DNA from: Marinomonas profundimaris
GTDB lineage: Bacteria; Pseudomonadota; Gammaproteobacteria; Pseudomonadales; Marinomonadaceae
Length of the DNA stretch: 64,000 bases
Assembly: GCF_000508165.1 (NCBI RefSeq)
Contig: NZ_AYOZ01000008.1
Span: forward strand, 1 to 64,000
Reading direction: 5' to 3'
The notes below the pieces were generated by a model. It saw only the letters and a program-made list of their open reading frames with translations. It was not told the DNA's origin and did no database searches. Shown here piece after piece: positions 33,514 to 40,253 of this stretch. The position numbers and the translations under genes are program-made. The stretch's first letter is position 1. Each line of letters begins with the position of its first letter.

Positions 33514-33788
33514 GGCTTCACTATTATTAATTCATCCTGAGAAGGTGAGTGCATTTTTAAATCCCTAATTGCCGCTTGCTCTAAGCGACCAGGCTGAGTG
33601 AGTGCGCTTTGCTCTAAAAGCAACTGCCCCCACTTCACCTCATAAGCCACTTCGTCTTGCTTCAACGTTTGAAGGTAAGAGAAGTCATTTCTAAAATCGT
33701 AGACCTGAATAACGACCGCAATCGACACCGCCGCCAGCACTAAAACACCGGCAGTAAATTTCAATGGTGAAAAGTTCACCTTAATCAC
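33510..33788 (-). CDS. ftsL: Cell division protein FtsL
   Basis: FtsL is a small bitopic protein (92 aa) that forms a coiled coil with FtsB and binds FtsQ and FtsWI. The sequence shows a short N-tail, one membrane helix (FTAGVLVLAAVSIAVVIQVY), then a periplasmic heptad-type helix (DEVAYEVKWGQLLLEQSALT) and the conserved RLEQAAIRDLKMHSPSQDE. The length is usual for this weakly conserved family. Position between rsmH (8-base overlap) and ftsI supports the call strongly. Confidence 0.93.
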   Translation of the reverse strand: MIKVNFSPLKFTAGVLVLAAVSIAVVIQVYDFRNDFSYLQTLKQDEVAYEVKWGQLLLEQSALTQPGRLEQAAIRDLKMHSPSQDELIIVKP

Positions 33789-34719
33789 TTACTCGCTCCA
33801 GAACGCGCAATACAGCACTACGAGACCGAACATTCTCACTCACTTCTAATTGAGATGGTTTGATCGCTTTTCCGATAGTCTTAAATTTAATATCAAGATG
33901 CGCATTACGAATTGGCAAATGTCTTGGCAACTCTGGCCCTTTTGCTTTTAACTTCATGAAGCGCTTAACAATTCGATCTTCTAAAGAGTGAAAACTGATA
34001 ACCGCCAGTCGACCACCAACTTTCAAAGCATCTGCCGCCGCATCAAGACCCACTTCCAAATCGCCCAACTCGTTGTTGATATGAATCCGAATCCCTTGAA
34101 AAGCCCGCGTCGCAGGGTTTTTTCCTTTTTCCCAAGCAGGGTTTGCCTCTGCAACAATTTTTGAAAGCTGAAGCGTCGTTAAAATTGGCGTGTGTGAACG
34201 GTACTCACAAATGGCTTTTGCAATACGACGAGAGAATCGCTCTTCACCATATTGATACATCACATCCGCCATATCCTTTTCACTCACTGTAGCAACCCAC
34301 TGAGCGGCGCTAATGCCTTTATCCGGATTCATTCTCATATCCAGAGGGCCATCGTTCATGAAGCTAAAACCTCGTTCAGCATCATCAATCTGAGGCGACG
34401 ACACACCCAAATCCATCATTACGCCATCAACTTTACCCACGCCAAACACGTCTAAAATATGCTCAGCCATGTTCGCAAAGCTGTCTTGAACAATCGAAAA
34501 TCGTGTATCTTCTTTTTGCAATAGCTCGCCGTGACGTATCGCAACAGGGTCTTTATCAAAACCGAGTAATCGACCATTTTCCAATCGATTTAAAACCAAA
34601 CGGGTATGCCCACCGCGACCAAAAGTACCGTCTACATAAAGACCATCTTTATTGGTCACTAGCATATCGACGGACTCATCGAGCATGACGCTTATGTGTT
34701 CTGCCATCGTCTTTGTCAT
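33781..34719 (-). CDS. rsmH: 16S rRNA (cytosine-1402-N4)-methyltransferase
   Basis: RsmH (MraW) methylates N4 of C1402 in the 16S rRNA decoding site using SAM. The 312 residues (E. coli 313) have the opening EHISVMLDESVDML, the SAM-binding YVDGTFGRGGHTRLVL, GVMMDLGVSSPQIDDAERGF and the signature GPLDMRMNPDKGISA. ATRAFQGIRIHINNELGDLE and ISFHSLEDRIVKRFM close the conserved part. It overlaps mraZ by four bases upstream and ftsL downstream. Confidence 0.98.
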   Translation of the reverse strand: MTKTMAEHISVMLDESVDMLVTNKDGLYVDGTFGRGGHTRLVLNRLENGRLLGFDKDPVAIRHGELLQKEDTRFSIVQDSFANMAEHILDVFGVGKVDGVMMDLGVSSPQIDDAERGFSFMNDGPLDMRMNPDKGISAAQWVATVSEKDMADVMYQYGEERFSRRIAKAICEYRSHTPILTTLQLSKIVAEANPAWEKGKNPATRAFQGIRIHINNELGDLEVGLDAAADALKVGGRLAVISFHSLEDRIVKRFMKLKAKGPELPRHLPIRNAHLDIKFKTIGKAIKPSQLEVSENVRSRSAVLRVLERVSD

Positions 34720-35177
34720 AAGGAAATATCCATCATGGTTTCAGTTTGTAAGTCCTCAAGCGCATCTTGGGACAAATAATCTTCGCGTTGTGCTTCCCAC
34801 TCCTCTTGGCTCCAAATTTCTAATTTTTTACCCTGGCCGAGGATGGTCAATTTTTTATCTAGCCGAGCAAATTCTCGAAGCGGAGCAGGCAATAAGATTC
34901 GACCCGCTTTATCTACTTCTAAATCAGTCGCGTGACCGACCAACAAACGCTGAAGACGTCTAGCCTGCGGCTGGAAGGTGGGTAATTTGTCTAATTTTTG
35001 CTGAATCAATTCCCATTCAGATAAGGGGTACAACAGCAAACATCGCGAAACAGGATCGATCGTGACAACAACCCCATCTTCATCGTATTGAGCAAGATCA
35101 TCGCGCAAGCGTGCAGGGAGCGACATTCGCCCCTTCACATCTACGCTGACTTGATGAATCCCTCTAAACACGCCCAT
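34716..35177 (-). CDS. mraZ: Transcriptional regulator MraZ
   Basis: MraZ is an AbrB-like ring-forming DNA-binding protein that represses its own promoter, the first promoter of the dcw cluster. The sequence has two MraZ repeats: FRGIHQVSVDVKGRMSLPARL at the start and HATDLEVDKAGRILLPAPLREFA in the second half. I take the ATG at 35177 as the start (153 aa, MGVFRG). A GTG at 35183 would add two residues and would sit inside the presumed operator. TGGG boxes directly upstream fit autoregulation. Confidence 0.95.
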   Translation of the reverse strand: MGVFRGIHQVSVDVKGRMSLPARLRDDLAQYDEDGVVVTIDPVSRCLLLYPLSEWELIQQKLDKLPTFQPQARRLQRLLVGHATDLEVDKAGRILLPAPLREFARLDKKLTILGQGKKLEIWSQEEWEAQREDYLSQDALEDLQTETMMDISL

Positions 35178-35202
35178 ACCCACTTATCGACACTTTATCC
35201 CA
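35178..35202 (-). promoter_or_regulatory. Probable MraZ operator (TGGG boxes)
   Basis: On the minus strand, TGGGT (35178-35182) and TGGGA (35198-35202) are 20 bases apart, with a weaker TGTCG exactly halfway. E. coli MraZ binds TGGGN repeats spaced 10 bases apart, so the periodicity fits a three-box site with a worn middle box. It touches the mraZ start codon. Confidence 0.65.
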
Positions 35203-35273
35203 CAATTTAACACTTTTTTCCTAAAATAGTAAAAAAATATTAATGAAAGATGAAAATCTTAAAAAACAGATAC

Positions 35274-35298
35274 AAAAAAACCGCTAAGTTAAGCGGCT
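35274..35298 (-). terminator. Rho-independent terminator between rnpB remnant and mraZ
   Basis: On the minus strand the stem CCGCT/AGCGG with loop TAACTT is followed by TTTTTTT. It reads in the direction of rnpB and lies 120 bases past the displaced rnpB 3' end, so it was probably part of the original rnpB-mraZ intergenic region before the element entered. I see no gene in 35203-35420. Confidence 0.75.
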
Positions 35299-35420
35299 AT
35301 TAGAAAAACAACATAGAAAAAACAAAAAGAACAATGCGATAAAATATTAGGGAGAGAAAAACTCAGAAAAGCACAATAACGATGAGGGTGCACATTAGGC
35401 GCCAAGGAGGAGAAAAAAAT

Positions 35421-35594
35421 GCAAGTTGGCCGATAAGCCGGGTTCTGTCGTGAACAGTCATTCATCTAATACGTACATCACTGCACGTCTTTAGCAACCT
35501 ACCCGAACTCAGCGCGGGTCACGCCAAAGAGTTCCTATTTGGTCTTGCTTCAAGTGGGGTTTACCTTGCCACGAACTGTTACCAGTCGCGCGGT
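35421..35594 (-). pseudogene. rnpB: Displaced 3' fragment of rnpB (left attachment repeat)
   Basis: This is the last 174 nt of an RNase P RNA without its 5' half. It keeps the conserved type A stretches AGATGAATGACTG and CCAAATAGG, and a perfect P15 stem (GAACTC/GAGTTC). It differs from the matching part of the full-length copy at eight positions. It is identical over 40 nt at the 3' end and over 58 nt at the inner end. The most likely reading is that it is the original host 3' end pushed away by integration. Confidence 0.88.
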
Positions 35595-36174
35595 TTATCT
35601 CAGGGTTTGACCTCATCTTGACCTGACAAAAAGCCAGTATCACCGAGTTACGACTAAGTGCAGTCGTTGAGTGATTGTACCAAAAGTTGTACCAAGTTCG
35701 AACAACTAAAACCCAAAAGCCGACCCTAGAAGGAAACACTTCATCTAAGACCACCAGCCACATTAAGATTTACGCTAAAAAAGCCTAGTTTTACGACGAA
35801 AAGAGACAAAAGTAAGCACTTAGAGTCGGCAGAAACGCTACTTTATGGAGATTTGTACAAAAAGCAGGCAACGCTACGCGAAAAGTAAAGCGGTTATGGC
35901 TAACGAGTCCCTCAGATTTCACGTAGCGACGCGTATTAATGACTATATAGGAGCGTACCGAAGGAGGCATTTAGATAAGTTAAGTACTGATTGAAGTGCT
36001 AAGCATTAAGAATGTCTGTAAAAACATTCGCGCTTTTGACGTACAAAGACTGTACGTAGCCATTGCCACACCAATCGCAACAATGCATCTCACTAGGGGC
36101 AAGCCAAAAAATGGTGAAAATCTGTCGACGTTTTAGAATTTGGCAGACAGCCACTTCCCCCCACCCAGTCATGG
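35595..36174. other. Non-coding left end of the element
   Basis: No convincing gene is visible in these 580 bases. The stretch holds the left integrase-arm candidates (35676-35703). Its part from about 35595 to 35960 has a diverged second copy near 37150-37480. Shared landmarks include CATCTTGACCTGACAAAA, AACCCAAAAGCC, ACTTCA-CTAAGACCA, and CGCGAAAAGTAA. A role as attachment-site flank seems likely. Confidence 0.6.
35676..35703 (+). promoter_or_regulatory. Candidate integrase arm-type sites, left end
   Basis: Two TGTACCA repeats (35676-35682 and 35688-35694), 12 bases apart, are followed by AAGTTCGAAC (35694-35703). The same arrangement with the same 12-base step occurs at the right end (43719-43748). 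Paired repeats at both element ends next to an integrase fit arm-binding sites. This is inference from the pattern only. Confidence 0.55.
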
Positions 36175-36912
36175 TCATTTTACAAGATGCATCAGTCTAA
36201 GCAGCTCGACTCGAATATCAGTGTAGGTGAAAGTCAAGTTATCGTGCATACGCACAAGCGCATCCATGACATTTTGCCCCTCAATCAATCCCGACTGGCA
36301 TGCTGCAGCTTTCCTAAACACTAAGTCACACGTTCCAAGTTCCTTCGAGGAGCGCCTGTAGGACATATCGTTTTGCAAATGCGAAGGCAGAGTAAGGCGT
36401 ATTGGCGAGCGATGCTTAATAACATTAGCTAACTCATGCAGTAACTCATACTCCTTGTTAATGAATTGCGCGTCAGATGTTTTACCACGAAACCTCTTAA
36501 TTAACGCCCTAAGTCGACTGAACTCATGGCCGTCAGCTAACGCACTGAAGTCCGCGTAATACTCCTTCCAACTATAAGAACTAAGGTCACCATTTTTGGA
36601 CTTCATTGAAAATCCACGGGAATCCAAACACACCGCAACGCCGTACGGCACACCCTCCATGAGTGAATGCAGGCTAAAAATAAAACTGACTACCTCTGCA
36701 TCCATCGCCACTGAGCTGCCCCAACACAGCTCTCGACGCTTGTTACATGCAAACGCGCGAAACCTATCAAAGTGATAAACTAAAGCTTCGAGATGCCACA
36801 ACGTATCGCCTATGTACTCTCTGGCTTCCTCTGGGTTATTTAGAATGCCGAAGACCCCAGCCGCCTCTAGCTCCTCTACTTCAAGTTTCGGATAAATATT
36901 TCTTCCTTCCAT
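36175..36912 (-). CDS. Unknown 245-aa protein of the element
   Basis: I do not recognise this family with confidence. The protein is soluble, mixed helical in look, with no signal peptide or membrane helix. The segment ELLHELANVIKHRSPI (about 155-175) has the N...KHR pattern seen in some HEPN-type proteins of the Cthe_2314 kind, and residues 38-90 look helical, so a HEPN-like fold is possible. It lies alone near the left end between the attachment repeat and a decayed copy of the element end, a usual place for cargo. A stress or defence role would be a guess. Confidence 0.6.
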   Translation of the reverse strand: MEGRNIYPKLEVEELEAAGVFGILNNPEEAREYIGDTLWHLEALVYHFDRFRAFACNKRRELCWGSSVAMDAEVVSFIFSLHSLMEGVPYGVAVCLDSRGFSMKSKNGDLSSYSWKEYYADFSALADGHEFSRLRALIKRFRGKTSDAQFINKEYELLHELANVIKHRSPIRLTLPSHLQNDMSYRRSSKELGTCDLVFRKAAACQSGLIEGQNVMDALVRMHDNLTFTYTDIRVELLRLMHLVK

Positions 36913-36945
36913 TCTGCATATATCCTTAATACATAGGAAACGACA

Positions 36946-37062
36946 ATGAACGCACCAGCACCAACACGCATAGCTACGTTAATTCTAAAGCATCTGGCAC
37001 TGAGCACCGTGAACACCTCATTAGGGCATGCTCATATGACACAGAGAGAACATATCTCATAA
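36946..37062 (+). CDS. Possible 38-aa small protein
   Basis: The frame starts ATGAACGCACCAGCACC with an AGGA ribosome binding site 7 bases upstream (ATAGGAAACGACA). It encodes MNAPAPTRIATLILKHLALS, then 18 more residues to TAA. It is divergent from the 245-aa gene. There is no recognisable domain. The good ribosome site is the only support, so it may be chance or a gene remnant. The following 37063-37150 stretch shows nothing else. Confidence 0.3.
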   Translation: MNAPAPTRIATLILKHLALSTVNTSLGHAHMTQREHIS

Positions 37063-37149
37063 GAGTTAACTTAGTCTCAAAAAAGACACTATCATCTAAA
37101 TACCTTGACCCTAATGAGACGCAATGAATAGCTCTCAGGTATTATCTCT

Positions 37150-37480
37150 AGCTGTTGCCAGCCGTATTTACGCAGTGGCTTAACTTCATCTTTACCTGAC
37201 AAAAGCTAGTATCAACAAGTTACGAATAAGGTCAGCCTTTCCGTGATTTTTAACTAGTACGAACACCTAAAACCCAAAAGCCAAAAGCCAAAAGCCAAAA
37301 GCCAAAAGCCAAAAGCCAAAAGCCAACGTTAGAAGAAAACACTTCACCTAAGACCAACAACAAAGTATGCGCTAAAAAGACCTACTTTTAAGACGATAAG
37401 AGAAGAAAGGCAACGCAACGCAACGCGAAAAGTAAGCCTATTAGGACCAGCGACCGCGAGCCCTCAGGTTTCACGTAGCT
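37150..37480. repeat. Decayed internal copy of the element's left end
   Basis: This stretch aligns in order with 35572-35960. CTGTTGCCAGCCG matches the inner edge of the rnpB repeat (CTGTTACCAGTCG). TTCATCTTTACCTGACAAAAG, AGTACGAACACCTAAAACCC, ACACTTCACCTAAGACCA, GCGCTAAAAAGACCTA, CGCGAAAAGTAAG and CAGGTTTCACGTAGC all have counterparts at the left end in the same order. It is probably a relic of an earlier or tandem integration. The leading rnpB part is too short to be sure. Confidence 0.65.
37276..37324. repeat. Seven tandem copies of AAAAGCC
   Basis: Seven perfect heptamers lie in a row inside the decayed left-end copy. The matching place in the left end (about 35715-35721) has one copy only, so the array grew after the duplication, probably by slippage. 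Confidence 0.95.
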
Positions 37481-37627
37481 GCGTAAGCACCACACACTCA
37501 CAACAACGAGACATTTACCACTTAACCAATAAACCCACACAAAGCCATTAATGCTAGATAACTTGGTTGCTTTACCCCCCCCTAAAACAACCAAAACAGA
37601 ACATTATTTGTACGTTTTTTACACTAT

Positions 37628-37739
37628 CAGCGTGTAATTTTAGTTTACAAACTTATTTAGGAGTGCCATTATAGATATATAAATAAATCAAATTTCCAAT
37701 CTACACGCTGTGAAGCGTCCTCCTAAAGTTAATTTGTAA
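37628..37739. repeat. Interleaved inverted repeats (A-B-A'-B')
   Basis: CAGCGTGTA (37628-37636) pairs with TACACGCTG (37702-37710), perfectly over 9 bases. TTACAAACTTATTTAGGAG (37645-37663) pairs imperfectly with CTCCTAAAGTTAATTTGTAA (about 37720-37739). The pairs interleave rather than nest, which is a pseudoknot-type order if transcribed, or a pair of protein sites if not. It is AT-rich between. No gene is visible in 37481-37790 apart from the short ORF end. Confidence 0.6.
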
Positions 37740-37761
37740 TATTACGAATAAGCTAATAAAG

Positions 37762-37793
37762 CACCTAATACGATTCAGCCCACTATTAAATTA
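37762..37793. repeat. 32-bp direct repeat, copy 1
   Basis: This is a perfect 32-bp repeat beginning CACCTAATACGATTCAGCCC, with its second copy at 37991-38022. The last three bases form the stop codon of the 32-aa minus-strand ORF. The pair brackets that ORF and its upstream region. Confidence 0.95.
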
Positions 37794-37889
37794 GTTAGGC
37801 AAACTACGGTAGTGAGAACAAACATCTTCCCACTGTCCGTAACGGTAACGTCTGTATTTACAGACACGCACTGTTTTACGTTTTGACAT
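37791..37889 (-). CDS. Possible 32-aa basic small protein
   Basis: On the minus strand an ATG preceded by AGGAGGG at 8 bases opens a 32-codon frame: MSKRKTVRVCKYRRYRYGQW, then EDVCSHYRSLPN and TAA. It is rich in Arg, Lys and Tyr and has two cysteines, suggesting a nucleic-acid- or metal-binding micro-protein. It is flanked by the 32-bp direct repeats and contains a hairpin (GTCTGT/ACAGAC). The ribosome binding site is among the strongest in the element. The function is unknown. Candidates are a leader peptide, excisionase-like factor or toxin. Confidence 0.5.
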   Translation of the reverse strand: MSKRKTVRVCKYRRYRYGQWEDVCSHYRSLPN

Positions 37890-37990
37890 ACGATTACCCT
37901 CCTATGTCTAAGATTAAGACCGCTCACAAGCATTGAGCCGTAAACTCAAATACTAAGTGACAGAACGGTCTGTTAAGTGGTGCCACACCA

Positions 37991-38022
37991 CACCTAATAC
38001 GATTCAGCCCACTATTAAATTA
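37991..38022. repeat. 32-bp direct repeat, copy 2
   Basis: This is the second perfect copy of the repeat at 37762-37793. It ends four bases before the -35 box of the candidate promoter at 38026-38053. Confidence 0.95.
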
Positions 38023-38025
38023 CTG

Positions 38026-38053
38026 TTGACACATGTTAATTTATATATATAAT
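38026..38053 (+). promoter_or_regulatory. Strong sigma70-like promoter
   Basis: A consensus TTGACA (38026-38031) and a consensus TATAAT (38048-38053) are separated by 16 bases. It points right, toward the serine recombinase gene that starts about 590 bases further on. Confidence 0.7.
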
Positions 38054-38650
38054 TCGCCCCACTGTTTCTTTGATATAAAATATTACAATCATGCCCGTAA
38101 TAAAAAAACGAACCTTAGCTTCAATTAAATCATAGCGAATAGTAAATGTCAATAGACTTGGCACAAGTATTGCTATTTTAATTCACAAAAATCAAAACAC
38201 CTCTGTTTTAATTGCTTAATAGACGCCTTCAAGCACCCCACACAACCTAAGAAATAAAGCACTTAAGTGCCATTAATTGTCAAAGGCTGAAACACCAACA
38301 CCATAAACCTAAAGCAAACAGTCTCCATAACAACCCCCTAATTAAGGTCGCATCTGCAACTGCCCTCCCCTCAGGCAAACATAAAGCATCAAATAATTTC
38401 AAAAAAATCTATACCCACTCAATTGAATAAGCTGAATTGAAATCCCCCCCATAGGGTACGTCAACGCATGACTTAAACGGCAGACGAACACCCAAAGCCT
38501 ATATGAATTAGAAGACATAGAAACACTTGGTAATTGGCACTAAAATCTAATCTCCATAACGTGCATGGCATTAAATTACTTTACATATGTTTCGTTCACC
38601 CATTATCATACCTGCACGTTTATCTTAACTTTCATGCATAGGGAGAACTC
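38054..38650 (+). other. Long AT-rich stretch between promoter and recombinase gene
   Basis: I see no gene here. If the promoter at 38026 is real this would be a leader of almost 600 bases, or it could encode an untranslated RNA. No strong terminator is visible. A short self-complementary site AGCACTTAAGTGC occurs at about 38259. The end carries the AGGGAG ribosome binding site of the recombinase. Confidence 0.4.
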
Positions 38651-39223
38651 ATGGGGCAACTAATAGGCTTCGCTAGAGTATCAACACAAGGCCAAGACCT
38701 TGACGGACAGCTAGAGGCACTTAAAGCAGCAGGCTGCACAAAGATTTTCCATGGCAAGAACTCAGGCGCTAAAGAAGCAAACAAGGTCAGGCTAGAGGAA
38801 ATGATTAACTACATTCGTGAAGGTGACGTTGTACTGGTCACAAAGCTCGACAGGCTGGGACGTAGTCTTCGCATGATACTTGAAGCACTTGACTCCATTG
38901 AAGACAAAAAGGCCGCTGTTCGCTCTCTAGACGGTGCCATAGACACTTCCAATCAAAGCCCTACCGCCAAGGCACAGCAGGCGTTAATAGGTGTTTTCGC
39001 TCAGTTAGAGCGTGATTTAATAGTCAATAGAACCAGTGAAGGACGTGAAGCAGCACTACGTAAGGGCGTACAGTTCGGACGTAAACATAAGCTCAGCGCC
39101 GAACTTAAGGCCGACATAAAAGTGCGCCATAAGAACGGTGAAAGCGTTAGAGCGTTAGCCGCTAAGTATGACGTAAGTAGACCAACAATAGACAGGATAA
39201 TAAAAGACAGTAACAAACACTAG
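38651..39223 (+). CDS. Serine recombinase (resolvase/invertase family)
   Basis: This 190-residue small serine recombinase cuts and rejoins DNA through a serine-DNA link. The catalytic serine is S11 in GFARVSTQGQDLDGQL. The conserved arginine region is LVTKLDRLGRSLRMIL, and FAQLERDLIVNRTSEGREAA leads into the long E helix. The C-terminal helix-turn-helix is VRALAAKYDVSRPTIDRIIK. AGGGAG precedes the start. In this element it could resolve multimers or invert a segment. Candidate target repeats lie just downstream. Confidence 0.93.
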   Translation: MGQLIGFARVSTQGQDLDGQLEALKAAGCTKIFHGKNSGAKEANKVRLEEMINYIREGDVVLVTKLDRLGRSLRMILEALDSIEDKKAAVRSLDGAIDTSNQSPTAKAQQALIGVFAQLERDLIVNRTSEGREAALRKGVQFGRKHKLSAELKADIKVRHKNGESVRALAAKYDVSRPTIDRIIKDSNKH

Positions 39224-39352
39224 ACGCTGGTCACTTACTAGTAAGTGGTGGTGGCTTGCTATGTGAATCCGAGTGGGTAAAAGTGCCACGCCCTTCTCCA
39301 CTTTTCGTGTAGGCGATAAGTAAGCATTACTGGTTTATTTACACTAAGTAAA

Positions 39353-39390
39353 GGGTGGTCGGATAGTTCACCTGTACTATCCGACCACCC
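39353..39390. repeat. Hairpin H1 downstream of the serine recombinase
   Basis: The perfect 14-bp inverted repeat GGGTGGTCGGATAG (39353-39366)/CTATCCGACCACCC (39377-39390) has a 10-base loop. No T run follows, so it is not a usual terminator. It resembles H3 at 40030-40067, with paired changes in the stem, and is followed by AGCG as H2 is. Confidence 0.9.
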
Positions 39391-39560
39391 AGCGCTGGCG
39401 ATAGAGGCTGCTCCTATCGAAGATGGTGTACTACTTGACGAAACAACTTCCGTATCTTGAACAAGCCTCCAAAGTAGGCATAGTTCGGGCATAGACAAAG
39501 CCAATTGAAGCTATCAGACATAGGACCCCCCTTCACTCCAGCTCAATCTATAGAGCTTGA

Positions 39561-39956
39561 CGAGGAACACGAAGAACCAAAACTCATGAAGATATAGACA
39601 TACGCGCAGCTAAGAAAGCTAAAGAACTAAGCACGCAAATGTCACTACGAGACATAACACTCGAAATGGACTTACATCACAAGACGGTGTCACGTCTTTT
39701 AAACCTAGAAACCGAAGAGTGTTTCCTTTAGCCAGCTGGCGAATCGAAACACCCAGCGTCAATCATTGATTCTACTCCTATCGTAGAAGAAGATAATGAC
39801 CTTAAAGAAGTAACAGCAGTCAATCCATTCGAAGCCATAAGCAAGACCCTAAGAACACTCGAAGAAGGACTTACAAAAGGAACAGAGGAACAGTCAAAGC
39901 AAATTATTCTGCACCCCCACCTTCCCAGCACTCAGAACCAAGATACTATCTTTTGA
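39561..39956 (+). pseudogene. Helix-turn-helix gene remnant with one in-frame TAG
   Basis: The frame has no start but is open from 39561. It encodes AAKKAKELSTQMSLRDITLE and MDLHHKTVSRLLNLE, a likely helix-turn-helix. It stops at TAG (39729-39731), and the same frame runs on for 74 more codons (PAGESKHPASIIDSTPIVEE and onward) to TGA at 39954-39956. A single nonsense change in an already 5'-truncated DNA-binding protein is the simplest reading. The tail is acidic and may once have followed the recombinase-like part. Confidence 0.6.
39719..39752. repeat. Hairpin H2
   Basis: GTGTTTC (39719-39725) pairs with GAAACAC (39746-39752). Inside lies the palindrome GCCAGCTGGC (39731-39740). As at H1, the right arm is followed by CCAGCG. 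Confidence 0.75.
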
Positions 39957-40029
39957 CCAAATAGCTAAAACAGCATTTCTATGATTGCTTTTATCGCCAC
40001 GAGACAAGAAAGAAAGCCTTACACCAGAT

Positions 40030-40067
40030 GGGTGCGCGGATAATTTACCTAAAGAATCCGCGCACCC
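40030..40067. repeat. Hairpin H3
   Basis: The perfect 12-bp stem GGGTGCGCGGAT (40030-40041)/ATCCGCGCACCC (40056-40067) has a 14-base loop. Compared with H1, two neighbouring pairs in the stem differ on both arms, so pairing is kept. Confidence 0.88.
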
Positions 40068-40253
40068 AAGAAGAACAGAGTCATAGCACGAATCCCCAAC
40101 ACGAAAAACCGAAAATCTGACACCCCACACCCTAGGGAAGAAAGGCGTAAGATAAGTCTTCTATATGCCTTACCTGCTGTTTTACTCATCATCCCTCATA
40201 TTTTGATTACCCACACCTTAGAACAACCAACCAACTTAAGGAGTACATCAAAT

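Larger units (their letters stand above)
39224..40253 (+). other. Decayed coding region with repeated hairpin units
   Basis: There is no intact gene in this kilobase. Plus-strand frames show broken peptide pieces that resemble each other. Around H1 a frame reads GWSDSSPVLSDHPALAIEAA, around H2 it reads HPASIIDSTPIVEED, and around H3 it reads GCADNLPKESAHP. This looks like several remnants of a repeated gene tail with stops and frame changes between them. The last 40 bases contain the AAGGAG site of the next gene. Confidence 0.55.

Noticed and set aside
35509-35763. Minus-strand frame across the left rnpB fragment
   Set aside because: It lies within the RNA gene copy, so the open frame is a by-product of structured RNA sequence.
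37276-37324. Possible CRISPR array
   Set aside because: The repeats are 7 bases and directly joined, with no spacers and no cas genes nearby.
37388-37594. Minus-strand frame of 68 codons in the relic segment
   Set aside because: No ribosome site, composition like neighbouring non-coding DNA, and the matching left-end segment does not keep the frame.
39259-39504. Minus-strand frame of 81 codons across hairpin H1
   Set aside because: Its peptide is the mirror of the hairpin and of plus-strand remnants. No ribosome site or recognisable domain was found.
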